From assembly GCF_024362695.1 (NCBI RefSeq), contig NC_065419.1, forward strand, positions 13,826,678 through 13,890,677: a stretch of 64,000 bases of DNA. Direction: 5' to 3'. The notes under the pieces are model-generated. The model saw only the letters and a program-made list of their open reading frames with translations, made no database searches and had not been told where the DNA came from. Below are positions 47,301 to 53,681 of this stretch, piece after piece. This DNA comes from Pectinophora gossypiella (taxonomy: Eukaryota > Arthropoda > Insecta > Lepidoptera > Gelechiidae). The position numbers and the translations under genes are program-made. Each line of letters opens with the position of its first letter. The stretch's first letter is position 1.

Positions 47301-49169
47301 GCTGCGCCACCGAGCTCCTCAATATAATATGTGGGTCATATCACGTCATATAATGTGATCCAAACATAAATTTGAAAACAAATTCGAAAATCATTGGTTG
47401 GAGTGAGATTCTTCTTCTGGGCTACACTGTTAGCCTTATAAACTTCTTTTTTAATAATAGAGGCTCACGTTTGACCACAATCTCACCTGATGGTAAGTGA
47501 CGAAGTGGTCTAGGATGGAACACGCTTGCTCAGCAAATGCCTATTCACTCTAGCCTTGAAGACTCCCAAATTATAACGTGTTGTTAATACATATATTGCA
47601 CTGTATTCTGCGGTGCTAATGTAAAGTGTCCTTAGAAAAGGTTTATTACGATTTACTCTGAACCTGCGGGCGAGTATGAAACGATTGATCAATGTGGAGG
47701 AAGCAAGAGAAGTGTGTCAGGATCGAACCAAATGGAATTTCATAGTCTGCTTAAATTCAATGCTGTTCAAATTCAAAAATATCTTCATTCAGTAGGTAAC
47801 ATAGTTACACTTTGAATCGTAATATTTTACTTAAGTAACGAACGTCTCATCCGCCTACAACTACTGCAGCCCTTACCCCGGTGGGAAATAGGCCTGAGTT
47901 TATGTATGTATGCATTCTCCGGTACAGATCTATTCAAGAAGCACGAGTTGGACCTGTCGACGTTTGCGTCGCTGAACGAGGCGGACCTCACCGAGATCGG
48001 GATCACGGCCTTCGGCGCCCGCAGGAAGATGTTGCTGATCATCGCGGGTAAGAAATTCAAATTCAAAATATTTATTTCGGAAACTAGTCCATACTATGTT
48101 AGTAACAGAAAGCTTAACTGTGGCGGTCCCAACTCGTTGGCCACCTAGTTCCGCTCACATGCAACAGATGGCGCCACATTCAATAATGCAGTCTTCGAGC
48201 GGTCGTGAAACGCGATATCGAGGTTTACACAGCAAGACGCATATATGCAACTTCCAACACAGCACTGTTGGATCGTCGATCCCCAGTCACACTACCAACT
48301 TGTGGCTAGCGGGGTACTATGCTCAGTTCGGTAACAGATTAACATAAAAATAAGCTACATGAGACAGGCCCGAGTCACCGAAGCAGCGGGCAGCTATGTG
48401 ACTGCGTTCAATCACACCCAGCGGTTCAGTAGCGGCGAGTCGAACCGGTCCACCAATGCGCTCATGATGGTGTTGGGGCTGGCGCGCGCACGGCGCAACA
48501 GAGACGCACAGCGCTTACGCATTAACAAAACTGAATACTTACGATAATGACGATGTACATGTACTTTCGTTATTCACGCCAAGTCACACCCCGGACGCTA
48601 TGCAAACATCTCATTCATTCGCCGCCTAACGCACAAATGCGAGCGAGACAGTCCCCGCGCTGTCCCTCTTACTCTTTAGCGGCTTACAACCATTTAAGAC
48701 TTAAGAACCCAGAGGAGGCGAAATCGGCTTCCGATACGTATTGGTGCAGAGCGGAGAGTTACCGTTCTATATGTGGTATTGGTATTAGTCTATATTCTAT
48801 TGCCGAGAAGAGTTGTTTCAAGTTGTCTCCTGATTAAGTACCTGTGGCTCTGTCTATCCCATTAGGGATAACGGGCGTGGGTGAATGATCTAGCCAAATG
48901 GACAGCTTTTCAAGGCTTTGGCCTATTTTATCATCTCCCTAGCGTTTATTCGGTTTCTCAACCAAAAGATCTAACAGGTCCAATAACATACTGCTGGTTC
49001 CTGGTACTTACCGGTTATGTTATTCCAAAATAAATGCAATTTTCTTTTCCACCCAGAGCTGCAAAAGCAAGCGGGCGCGCCGAAGAGTTCCCCTTCGAAC
49101 GCTGAAAGGAAGCTAGTGAGTTCCCCCCCACAGTACAACACAGTTGCGCTGACGCAGGACAAGTGGTAG
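29312..49169 (+). CDS. BicC: Bicaudal-C (BicC), KH/SAM RNA-binding translational regulator, 20 coding exons
   Basis: Exons (joined in order): 29312-29392, 29626-29770, 29862-29905, 30219-30288, 30727-30806, 31143-31205, 32677-32826, 33539-33652, 36896-37021, 37508-37726, 37923-38091, 38786-39193, 40868-40956, 41648-41750, 43186-43281, 43763-43896, 45134-45259, 46772-46916, 47928-48047, 49057-49169. All introns are GT..AG, phases agree, and the total is 2595 nt (864 residues plus stop). KH1-like region about 101-140; KH2 about 143-211 with GKGG at 160-163; KH-like 212-291; KH3 292-364 with GRGS at 312-315; KH-like 365-430; Pro/Asn/Met/Ser-rich linker about 430-770; SAM about 771-831. Known for the family: binds target mRNAs through KH domains, recruits CCR4-NOT deadenylase, and polymerises through SAM, acting in cytoplasmic granules in oogenesis and in ciliated epithelia. 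An in-frame TGA 39 nt upstream of the ATG supports the start. Length is close to fly BicC. The exon chain is read by eye, without transcript data. Confidence 0.95.
29626..29770 (+). CDS. BicC: BicC exon 2 (residues 28-75)
   Basis: CACAG acceptor, ends phase 1 before GTAATG. It encodes the family signature ERFRVDRRRLEAMLA, which immediately precedes the first KH region in Bicaudal-C proteins. Confidence 0.93.
29862..29905 (+). CDS. BicC: BicC exon 3 (residues 76-90)
   Basis: A 44-nt exon between a TTTTTTTTAG acceptor and a GTAAGT donor. It encodes ENLEESQTAQAFFHR, the acidic stretch before KH1. It restores phase 0. Confidence 0.9.
29944..30135 (+). mobile_element. diverged SINE with internal repeat, BicC intron 3
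   Basis: A 20-bp segment (GGGGTTCAATTCACGGCCC-like, including the B box) is present about three times in a row at 29,960-30,005, followed by SINE-type sequence and the core CATCGGAAGGCACGTTTAGC. Confidence 0.6.
30219..30288 (+). CDS. BicC: BicC exon 4 (residues 91-113), start of KH1
   Basis: TTTTCAG acceptor, phase 1 end before GTAAATT. It encodes the conserved WPARLKIGARSKK segment that opens the first KH-like fold. This exon is absent from the isoform predicted from the alternative first exon at 30565. Confidence 0.93.
30400..30460 (+). promoter_or_regulatory. candidate internal promoter in BicC intron 4
   Basis: TTTGGCGGGA at 30404-30413 fits an E2F-type site. It is followed by two GGCGCC palindromes and the reverse of the ACTGGCGC motif seen at 28801. 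It lies about 110-165 nt upstream of the putative alternative first exon. Confidence 0.3.
30565..30655 (+). CDS. BicC: putative alternative first exon of BicC (30 codons)
   Basis: An ATG opens 30 codons (MGLTENSDDKVYDVIKKIRC...) ending one base into a codon at a consensus GTAAGT donor. That phase and base (G) are exactly what exon 5 needs to make GAC-CCT. A GC-rich patch with an E2F-like box and GGCGCC sites lies 110-165 nt upstream. The predicted product is 781 residues, replacing residues 1-113 and so removing the N-terminal half of KH1. It has no homology support that I can see. It could be a chance ORF, but phase, donor and upstream GC patch together are suggestive. Confidence 0.45.
30727..30806 (+). 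CDS. BicC: BicC exon 5 (residues 114-140), end of KH1
   Basis: GTTTTAG acceptor, phase 0 end before GTAAGC. It encodes DPHVRVAGRPDDVKLAREK followed by a helix ending in LLDTR, the second half of KH1. Confidence 0.95.
31143..31205 (+). CDS. BicC: BicC exon 6 (residues 141-161), start of KH2
   Basis: TTTGCAG acceptor, 21 codons, phase 0. It carries VTMKIDVSYTDHSHIIGK. The first two residues of the GKGG loop are here, and the last two are in the next exon. Confidence 0.95.
31489..31787 (-). mobile_element. SINE-A with target-site duplication
   Basis: Body flanked by a perfect 11-bp repeat ACTAACCAGGT (31478-31488 and 31788-31798). BicC intron 6. The tRNA-like head faces right. Defines SINE-A as about 300-320 bp. 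Confidence 0.88.
32677..32826 (+). CDS. BicC: BicC exon 7 (residues 162-211), KH2
   Basis: TCTTAG acceptor, 50 codons, phase 0 to GTGAGT. It completes the GKGG loop and carries KRVMEETGCHIHFPDSN and KSNQVSIAG, the most conserved part of the family. Confidence 0.96.
33076..33432. mobile_element. MITE 'H' in BicC intron 7
   Basis: Second full copy, same length and ends, opposite orientation. It sits at the end of a half MITE-F. Fragments lie near 37,830-37,880 and 59,160-59,298. Confidence 0.8.
33539..33652 (+). CDS. BicC: BicC exon 8 (residues 212-249), KH-like 1
   Basis: CTATCAG acceptor, 38 codons, phase 0 to GTAGGT. It encodes ALTPLVFAFELP and the SPYIQQIQEQYNVQ segment, corresponding to the KH-like domain between KH2 and KH3 that lacks a GXXG loop. 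Confidence 0.94.
33790..33900 (-). mobile_element. Jockey-like LINE 3' UTR, short - strand copy
   Basis: TTTTTGACGTGACTTATTGT, then ACTACTTGGCCGGACAAATG, and on to GACAACAGG. BicC intron 8. Confidence 0.65.
34238..34735 (+). repeat. dispersed repeat 'N' in BicC intron 8
   Basis: Begins TTTTGCCCGCGACTTCGTCC, contains CATACAAATGTTTTTTCCCG twice, ends GATATGTCAGTCAGTCAGTT. The opening is a widespread lepidopteran repeat motif; class uncertain. Confidence 0.65.
34845..35070 (+). mobile_element. Jockey-like LINE 3' UTR copy
   Basis: CCCTCATTCAGCGGTTATCG through GCCATCTGCGGCAAATCTAC to an A-rich end, in BicC intron 8, about 650 nt before the longer copy. Confidence 0.7.
35697..36230 (+). pseudogene. 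Jockey-like LINE 3' end in BicC intron 8
   Basis: Starts with KATGAPWFLRNENLHIDL in one frame and continues GLPTIVQWLK, VVAASEYIPLRDGTEQY in another, then a 3' UTR ending CACGTCAAAAAATAAA. The protein resembles the C-terminus of Jockey-clade ORF2. It is frameshifted and truncated. The same 3' UTR recurs as short copies elsewhere. Confidence 0.75.
36393..36515 (+). mobile_element. SINE-B 3' fragment
   Basis: Ends GGCCTGTGCCCAGCAGTGGG, ACGTGTATAGACTG; BicC intron 8. Confidence 0.7.
36896..37021 (+). CDS. BicC: BicC exon 9 (residues 250-291), KH-like 1 end
   Basis: CTTTAG acceptor, 42 codons, phase 0 to GTAAGT. It encodes VMLRSRPKLHANLVVVKG and a helix (HATTLLMNYMCG). It is strikingly GC-rich against its flanks. 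Confidence 0.94.
37508..37726 (+). CDS. BicC: BicC exon 10 (residues 292-364), KH3
   Basis: CCTGCAG acceptor, 73 codons, phase 0 to GTGAGT. It contains LEISPMHHAAVVGRGSDQLK and AQVMFPDASDP. The KH loop reads GRGS (312-315), so the final Gly of GXXG is Ser. Confidence 0.95.
37923..38091 (+). CDS. BicC: BicC exon 11 (residues 365-420), KH-like 2
   Basis: CTTCCAG acceptor. It ends phase 1 at a weak donor (GTCGGT). It encodes GCLPLVVIFDVSDE, YNVYINIRRKPKQG and LVIKGIERCAG. The donor choice is forced by the frame of exon 12. Confidence 0.93.
38130..38535 (-). mobile_element. chimeric SINE (A/B/A), copy 2, inverted
   Basis: In BicC intron 11. Both junctions between the A and B-derived parts are identical in arrangement to 41790-42340 but in reverse orientation, including the segment GACCATCTGGAGGTCCGGG. 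So the chimera existed before it spread or was copied locally. Confidence 0.8.
38600..38770 (+). mobile_element. element 'Q' copy next to BicC exon 12
   Basis: Contains TGGCACTTGCAACAGTGTCG and AACGCGGCAAGAACCCGTTA. It ends about 15 nt before the exon 12 acceptor. Confidence 0.7.
38786..39193 (+). CDS. BicC: BicC exon 12 (residues 421-556), KH-like 2 end and linker
   Basis: GTCCACAG acceptor, phase 1 in and out, GTGAGT donor. It opens with DIYEARRELLGGKEPV (family hallmark) and continues into a Pro/Asn/Met-rich linker with repeated NP, SP and PSP motifs, probably disordered. Just upstream (38.60-38.77 kb) is a dispersed repeat whose sequence also extends this reading frame. It is not exon. 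Confidence 0.94.
39830..40045 (+). pseudogene. LINE 3' end fragment in BicC intron 12
   Basis: Encodes remnants RRRRGRPRR and, in another frame, KWRETFAQQWDTLG. The AQQW motif and DNA tail GCCCAGCAGTGGGAC parallel the RTE-like fragments, but the body differs, so it is a related family. Confidence 0.65.
40868..40956 (+). CDS. BicC: BicC exon 13 (residues 557-586), Met/Gln/Pro linker
   Basis: GTCCCAG acceptor, GTGAGT donor, phase 0 end. It encodes a QQPMMMQPPYQQPP-like low-complexity linker. Support comes from splice sites and phase compatibility rather than homology. Confidence 0.8.
41315..41550. mobile_element. element 'Q' copy with inverted ends
   Basis: Begins TTTACGCGGTTATTATCATA and ends with the inverted AACGCGGTAAGAACCCGTTA, so both ends carry the CGCGGTWAGAACC motif. 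BicC intron 13. Confidence 0.65.
41648..41750 (+). CDS. BicC: BicC exon 14 (residues 587-620), Ser-rich linker
   Basis: CGTGCAG acceptor, 34 codons plus one base, GTCAGT donor. Content is SSSQASSGYQSN, GC-rich and in frame with both neighbours. Confidence 0.82.
41790..42340 (+). mobile_element. chimeric SINE (A + B-derived segment + inverted A tail), copy 1
   Basis: 41790-42098 is a full SINE-A with tRNA-like A and B boxes. It is followed at 42100-42240 by a SINE-B-derived segment (TCTGGAGGTCCGGGTTCGGT...) and then the 3' part of SINE-A in reverse. The same junctions recur inverted at 38130-38535. Located in BicC intron 14. Confidence 0.8.
42853..43160 (+). mobile_element. SINE-B, 5'-truncated, next to BicC exon 15
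   Basis: Begins in the D-arm (ATGTGGTTAGAGAGTTAGGC) and ends about 25 nt before exon 15. Confidence 0.8.
43186..43281 (+). CDS. BicC: BicC exon 15 (residues 621-652), Ser/Pro linker
   Basis: AAACACAG acceptor about 25 nt after the end of a SINE-B copy, phase 1 in and out. It encodes SPSVSPISKTHSPAPSS, possible proline-directed phosphorylation sites. Confidence 0.82.
43545..43752 (+). mobile_element. SINE-C, 5'-truncated, next to BicC exon 16
   Basis: Starts within GGTGACCACAAAAAAAAAG and ends GGGCTGATGATGATG, leaving about 10 nt to the exon 16 acceptor. Confidence 0.85.
43763..43896 (+). CDS. BicC: BicC exon 16 (residues 653-697)
   Basis: TTGCCAG acceptor only about 10 nt after the tail of a SINE-C copy, phase 0 to GTAAGT. 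It encodes a charged helix and ends LANYRNMKAEASK. The NM...A..SK pattern corresponds to a conserved segment N-terminal to the family's WSG motif. Confidence 0.9.
43925..44045 (+). mobile_element. Jockey-like LINE 3' UTR, short copy
   Basis: Last 110 nt of the same 3' UTR, in BicC intron 16, ending in an A run. Confidence 0.7.
44068..44365 (+). mobile_element. SINE-B in BicC intron 16
   Basis: Full-length but diverged copy with a 10-bp insertion before the core; tail GCCCAGCAGTGGGACGTAC. Confidence 0.78.
45134..45259 (+). CDS. BicC: BicC exon 17 (residues 698-739), WSG motif
   Basis: TCCATCAG acceptor, 42 codons, GTAAGA donor. It contains RVPTTRWSGYYFSHTSPG, matching the RTPTxxWSGxGFSxS block of other Bicaudal-C proteins, although Gly after WSGY is Tyr here. 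Confidence 0.9.
45601..45756. mobile_element. MITE 'M' in BicC intron 17, nested in repeat 'L'
   Basis: Same palindrome; it splits a copy of repeat L (TTGATATTTGGATCA | TTATAGAATTATGTTGCTAC). Confidence 0.75.
46075..46185 (-). mobile_element. LINE 3' end (poly-A side), BicC intron 17
   Basis: TACTTTATTGCACAAACAGG followed by CAATAGGCGGCCTTATTGCT: the complement of a common LINE 3' UTR ending GTGCAATAAAGTA. A sense copy is at 57,990-58,110 and a diverged one at 37,330-37,497. Confidence 0.6.
46772..46916 (+). CDS. BicC: BicC exon 18 (residues 740-787), start of SAM
   Basis: TTCATTCAG acceptor, phase 1 end at GTAAGA. It carries a Pro-rich lead and then YQQLYDLLRDIGLQKYI, helices 1-2 of the SAM domain. 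Confidence 0.94.
47071..47328 (-). mobile_element. SINE-C with 15-bp target-site duplication
   Basis: Flanked by perfect ATGTGGGTCATATCA (47056-47070 and 47329-47343). It carries the complete tRNA/5S-like head. BicC intron 18. This proves the chimeric head moves as one unit. Confidence 0.9.
47928..48047 (+). CDS. BicC: BicC exon 19 (residues 788-827), SAM core
   Basis: GGTACAG acceptor, phase 1 in and out. It encodes DLFKKHELDLSTFASLNEAD, then LTEIGITAFGARRKMLLIIA, the canonical SAM helix 3-5 region with the FGARRKML signature. Confidence 0.96.
49057..49169 (+). CDS. BicC: BicC exon 20 (residues 828-864) and stop
   Basis: CACCCAG acceptor. It starts ELQKQAGAPKSSPSN and ends LTQDKW followed by TAG (49167-49169). 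It closes the SAM helix and adds a short tail. Confidence 0.93.
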
Positions 49170-51960
49170 CAAGGTGGGGTCAAGAGGGTTGTTTTGGACT
49201 TGTAATGGAGTTATTGTTGACATCAATTGAAGATTATGAAGTCATAAAAGTTAAAGTGGTATAGCTTGTTCGCTTGCTTTGAAACATCCGCAGGGTCTAA
49301 AAACGCCAGGCAATTAATTTAAAATGCAATAAGTATTGTAATTTGTTTCAGTTCCGCATTTAAAAGTAAGTGCGCAATGTCAAATAGCCGTATTGTTTTT
49401 TTTATGAGAATGGCTTCAATTCGTTCTTTTTAACTCCCCCGCCGAGCTCTATTCTGTCTTTCCTAGTAGTTAGGGCACTTTTATACGATTTTGGAGAGTT
49501 CCAAAATCTTATTAACGAAACAAAGTAATCGAGTCATGTTGACGTGGTTAAGGCCGGGTTTCCACTGACGCGGAGAAGAGCGGAGATGTGCGGATTTGAC
49601 CAATCACAGCGTTTGAGAGTCACTATGATTGGTCGATTCCTGCACAGCTCCGCGTCAATGGAAACGCAGCCTAAGGCAAGTCGTAATTTAGTGCCAACCA
49701 TCGAAATTAATGTAAAATCGTACCTATTTAGACATAACAGCCCTTCTGCCAAAGCAAACAAGGGACTAGTTTACTATTCAGAGTGTCCTTACATAATTTC
49801 CAAAACAATCCTCCTTAGACAACTGTATGTATGTTGTATGTACTACAGTTGCGAGCGTTACATATGTATACACTTTAGTACCATGTCATATTCACTTAGT
49901 TTTTGTCAAATCAAACTGTAAGTTTCATTAACTGTCTAAAATGTTAGTGCGATAGAGTTCTAAAGTGGGTATGTATTGCTCATGGCGCCACAGCAATATT
50001 TATTCACGTTACGATAAAATTTAGAAGTAATCTAAAGTGAATATTTCCTAAATCGAATAATATGCTCAATAGTATAGACTGATGTTTAAATATAATGTAC
50101 TTTACACGTAATTGTGTCAGAAATTATGTTCTATGACGTCATGATCTCAATAGACTGATGAAATAAAGTACAAATTGATCGAGACTGTTAGAGCAATAAA
50201 TAGTCATACGTTATTTAAGCTCTCTGGTGGAAACTTGATTTTATGGTATACAAGTAGTACCTACGCGAAAAATATGATTTCTAACAGTGTTAAGTTGGAA
50301 ACTGCGTTGCTATGATGTTAGCAAAGTAATTTAGGGTAACGAGGACTGAATGATCTGCTTACATGACAAAATAACAATCGAAAATATCTAGTAGACTTCA
50401 TAATTTTCGTGGTTGTAGGCACAATCGACTGCAAAATGAGAAAAATATAAAATATCGTGGTGGGTAGTAAATAAGTTTACACATTTTCCAGGGAGCAGAC
50501 AAATGTGACTTAGATGAGCTTTCTATATTCAAGCTGTTGATTTATACATTGTGAGATTTTATAAAACGTAGCTCGTAAGTTGTTTATTTTTTTTTAGATT
50601 TTTTTTATTGATAGCTCAAAGCGATACGACGATTTGATCTTATTGATTGCTGTGTTTACGCGAACATTATTTTGTTGGTGAATTATTTTTATTCTATAAG
50701 ATTTATTATTGTAATTCCAGATGTTTAGTGTAACTTGATATGTGACTGGGAATAAACGGTATCGCGTAGACATGGCGGTAGACAATTGTTGAAGTAAACG
50801 GGCCAAGCACCGTGGAAACTAGTTTGTAAGAAAATGTACTTTATTTTGATGCAATTTCGATCGTAGTTGAGCAAAGCATGTTTTAATTTTCGATTTTAAG
50901 CCGTCTACCATTTTTACATTACACCAGTTTCTAACAGACTAGTTACATATTTATATCGCCAATGATTATATCGCTACAGTTTTAACGTTTGATTATAGTA
51001 ATATGAAAGTTCTTTTATTTATTTTTATTAATTTCTTTGATCACCTGCCAATTGATAAATTCCTTTTGATAACATATTTTAAGAATATGATTTATAAAGG
51101 AGACAATCACTATTGGCGTTGACTAGTTTTTCTAAAAATCAGCGTATATCAGAGTTTGTGAACATTTTTGGACAGCACAAAGATTTGACTTGATTTTAAA
51201 TAGGACTTATTATGAAAATAAACACAAACATATTCAGCAACCGCAGGAATATTGTGACTAACAAATCGTATCAGGGGGTCACGCCGGCTGGAACATTTTA
51301 ATCAGTTAACATTTTATTAAGTATATCTCCAATCATTATGTGTTTGTGATTATGAATTTAAGTTTTTACTACATTTTTTACATGTGCATTTCTGATTTTA
51401 ACCATATTAACATGCTAATTTATTGTGAATGCCTTATGTGTTTAAATTCATGTATTTGTGTAGTCGTAAGTATAGGGTCCTTGTAGTAAAGTTTTGATAC
51501 ATAATTTGATTTTTCATGCAGTTTATTTTGTAAAAAAATGTTTTTTAAAGATCTTTATCACCATGAGATTATGTATCAAGTATTTTACTGGTTTATAGAT
51601 GCCTCCAGATCAGAATGTAATTGTTTTAATCATGAACTTATGATTTTGATCAATCTTTTTAATGATTGAGTTGAGACTTTCGTTTTAGTGATTATATGAA
51701 GTATTTGCTAAAAATTAATTCTATGCAACATAGTTGAGCTGAGTTTGTATAAGAGTTGATGCATTGTAGTTTTGTTTTTATTAAGAAGTTTTATAAAGTT
51801 TTGCACGATTGTTTTAAGTTTGCTTGGCCAATTAAAGTTTAACCGTATTTTAAACGTGTGTTTTAATTTCGAGAGCATAGGCAAGGTGCATTTGATGTCG
51901 ATAACGCAACGTTTAGCCGAATGATTGAATTCAGATTGATACAGGTTTTGATATAATACT
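49170..51960 (+). other. probable long 3' UTR of BicC, with 3' flank
   Basis: Non-coding, T-rich on the + strand. From about 49,990 to 51,960 there is no repeat I recognise, unlike the rest of the window. Canonical AATAAA signals occur at 50162-50167 and 50195-50200, and ATTAAA near 51832. Only two repeat pieces lie inside: a fragment near 49,290-49,445 and a MITE-G-like copy near 49,844-49,986. The UTR end is inferred, not seen. Confidence 0.4.
50162..50167 (+). terminator. candidate polyadenylation signal (AATAAA) for BicC
   Basis: First canonical AATAAA downstream of the BicC stop, about 1 kb into the presumed 3' UTR. A second copy follows at 50195-50200. Use of either cannot be judged from sequence alone. 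Confidence 0.35.
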
Positions 51961-52044
51961 AAAGGAATAGCTTCCGTGGTCCGTTGGTTGAGCGTTGGGT
52001 TCACGATCCTGTGTTTCCGGGTTTGAATCCCGGTGGGAACGTCA

Positions 52045-52840
52045 CAAAAAATGATAAAAAATATTACCTTCCTCCTTTGGCAGACAGGTAAAGATACACT
52101 GATCTTTTATTGGGTCTAATGTAGAAGTTATTTGGGAGAAGTTGACAAGGGTATCCTGAATAGGATCACAGAATTCTATGTATTTCAATATAAACACAAC
52201 CCCTTAGTTAAAAAGCTTTATTTTCAAAAACCAAAATAAAACAGTAAAAAATATTAAGTACAATATTAAATTAAGTTTTATTCTTATCAAATAAAAGCAT
52301 GCAATGAAACCAGAAAATAAGTATTTCGAATGAAGGAAATAGGACATGATCATTTGCCGGACATGAATCCTTACATGAGTAGGTATACAGAATAGCCCAA
52401 AAATCCATCTCCCCCCCCCCACAGGCCTCATACAATCCATTCCAGATGATTTGTCTAGAGGTATAGGAAGCAATTCTTTCCACGTTTATATAAACCAATG
52501 CGTCAGCAGCAAGCACTACCGTATGGTAGTAAAGGTAGTAATACCAGCCGTATGGTAGTAAAGGTAGTAATACCAGGTAGTAGTATCAGCGGCAGGCCAA
52601 AAAATAGTAAGTATTTATAAAATATTATAGTGACAACACATGAGGGTGATTCAGGTACCACAGGTGTTCTATCTATGGACTCTGCTTAACCCTTTTGACA
52701 CCCTGTAAGTATATTCCGGTATGATAACAGCTGTAGTCTATGCTTCTGCCAATACATCGTATTTTGGAATACTTATGTCCCCGAGTAATGAGAGAATAGG
52801 TAATTATTATGGTATAAGACGAACAGGTGTGCTAATTGTT
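52045..52840. other. convergent intergenic spacer
   Basis: A SINE-A head at 51,966-52,042 precedes it. The rest is AT-rich with the 29-bp tandem repeat and no gene. Confidence 0.5.
52519..52576. repeat. 29-bp unit, two perfect tandem copies
   Basis: CCGTATGGTAGTAAAGGTAG plus AATACCAG occurs at 52519-52547 and 52548-52576, with a partial third copy after it. Confidence 0.85.
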
Positions 52841-52904
52841 AAGGGCTAGCAATGGTGGCTTGTCATAGGATTGATCCTATGACAAGCCACCATTGCTAGC
52901 CCTT
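52841..52904. repeat. perfect palindrome, 31-bp arms, 2-nt centre
   Basis: AAGGGCTAGCAATGGTGGCT... reads into its exact complement with only TG between. One arm plus the following 300 bp is shared with 62,984-63,260 (repeat 'S'), so it is an inverted end of a dispersed repeat. Confidence 0.9.
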
Positions 52905-53372
52905 TAATGACGTAATTTTTACCACTGTGTAAGCATTAAATTGGTATCTCCAACATTCCAAGGACGTAAATTTTATTATTCAAATAATTACTATTACTTG
53001 TCACATATATAAAAATCATTAAAACTGTAAGTAAATCTATTACTAAAAGTTCAAAATTTCCTTGCAAAGTAAATATAAAAATATTGGTCGTGGGTAATTT
53101 ATTTTTTACAAAATGGCAACGCAGGGTGGGATGACGTCAGCTGGGCTAACCTTGAAATGTCAGCTGTCACTTTTGAGCATACCGTAAGCCCGTCACTCTC
53201 TCACAGTACTGCACAGAAAGAGAAAGTTGATCTCTGTCGCGGCGAGAAAGAGTCGCGTGTTTACGGTGCTAAGCCTGCTGGTTCTCTTATGTACCATGGG
53301 TAATTATCACGTTAAAGCTGTACAACTCCATCTATAGATATTGTTTTTTGGTTAACGGAGCCTGAAAAGTTC

Positions 53373-53378
53373 TTTATT
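53373..53378 (-). terminator. candidate polyadenylation signal for the FAAH2-like gene
   Basis: TTTATT on the + strand, i.e. AATAAA on the - strand, about 154 nt beyond the TGA. It is the first such hexamer I find downstream. Confidence 0.4.
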
Positions 53379-53531
53379 TGTTCCGTTAAAATCCGCGGGA
53401 CATTTTTCCTGGCGCGTATACTATACTTACATATCCCCATTTACGTCCCGATTTTACATTTGGCGCTTCGCAACGTCTATCTCATTTAACTCTAAAGTAT
53501 TTAATCTACCCTCTTTCAAAATCGTTGACAA

Positions 53532-53681
53532 TCACTTCGCCTTTATCCGGCACGCCATGACAGCTCCTCCGAATTCTTTTTCCAAGTACTTGGCGACAGC
53601 CAGGCACAGGCCGTCGTTGTTTGGAGCCGCCACAACTTGGATGCCGATGGGGAGGCCTTGGCTGTTGACGCCGAGAGGTAC
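53532..53681 (-). CDS. FAAH2: FAAH2-like terminal exon i
   Basis: Acceptor CTTCCCAG. It encodes VPLGVNSQGLPIGIQVVAAP, a highly conserved amidase block, and ends VMACRIKAK plus TGA. Confidence 0.95.
   Translation of the reverse strand, partial: VPLGVNSQGLPIGIQVVAAPNNDGLCLAVAKYLEKEFGGAVMACRIKAK

Noticed and set aside
48096..48547. Pair of frames in BicC intron 19
   Set aside because: No recognisable domain and intronic. GC content is a little raised, but composition alone does not support a gene.
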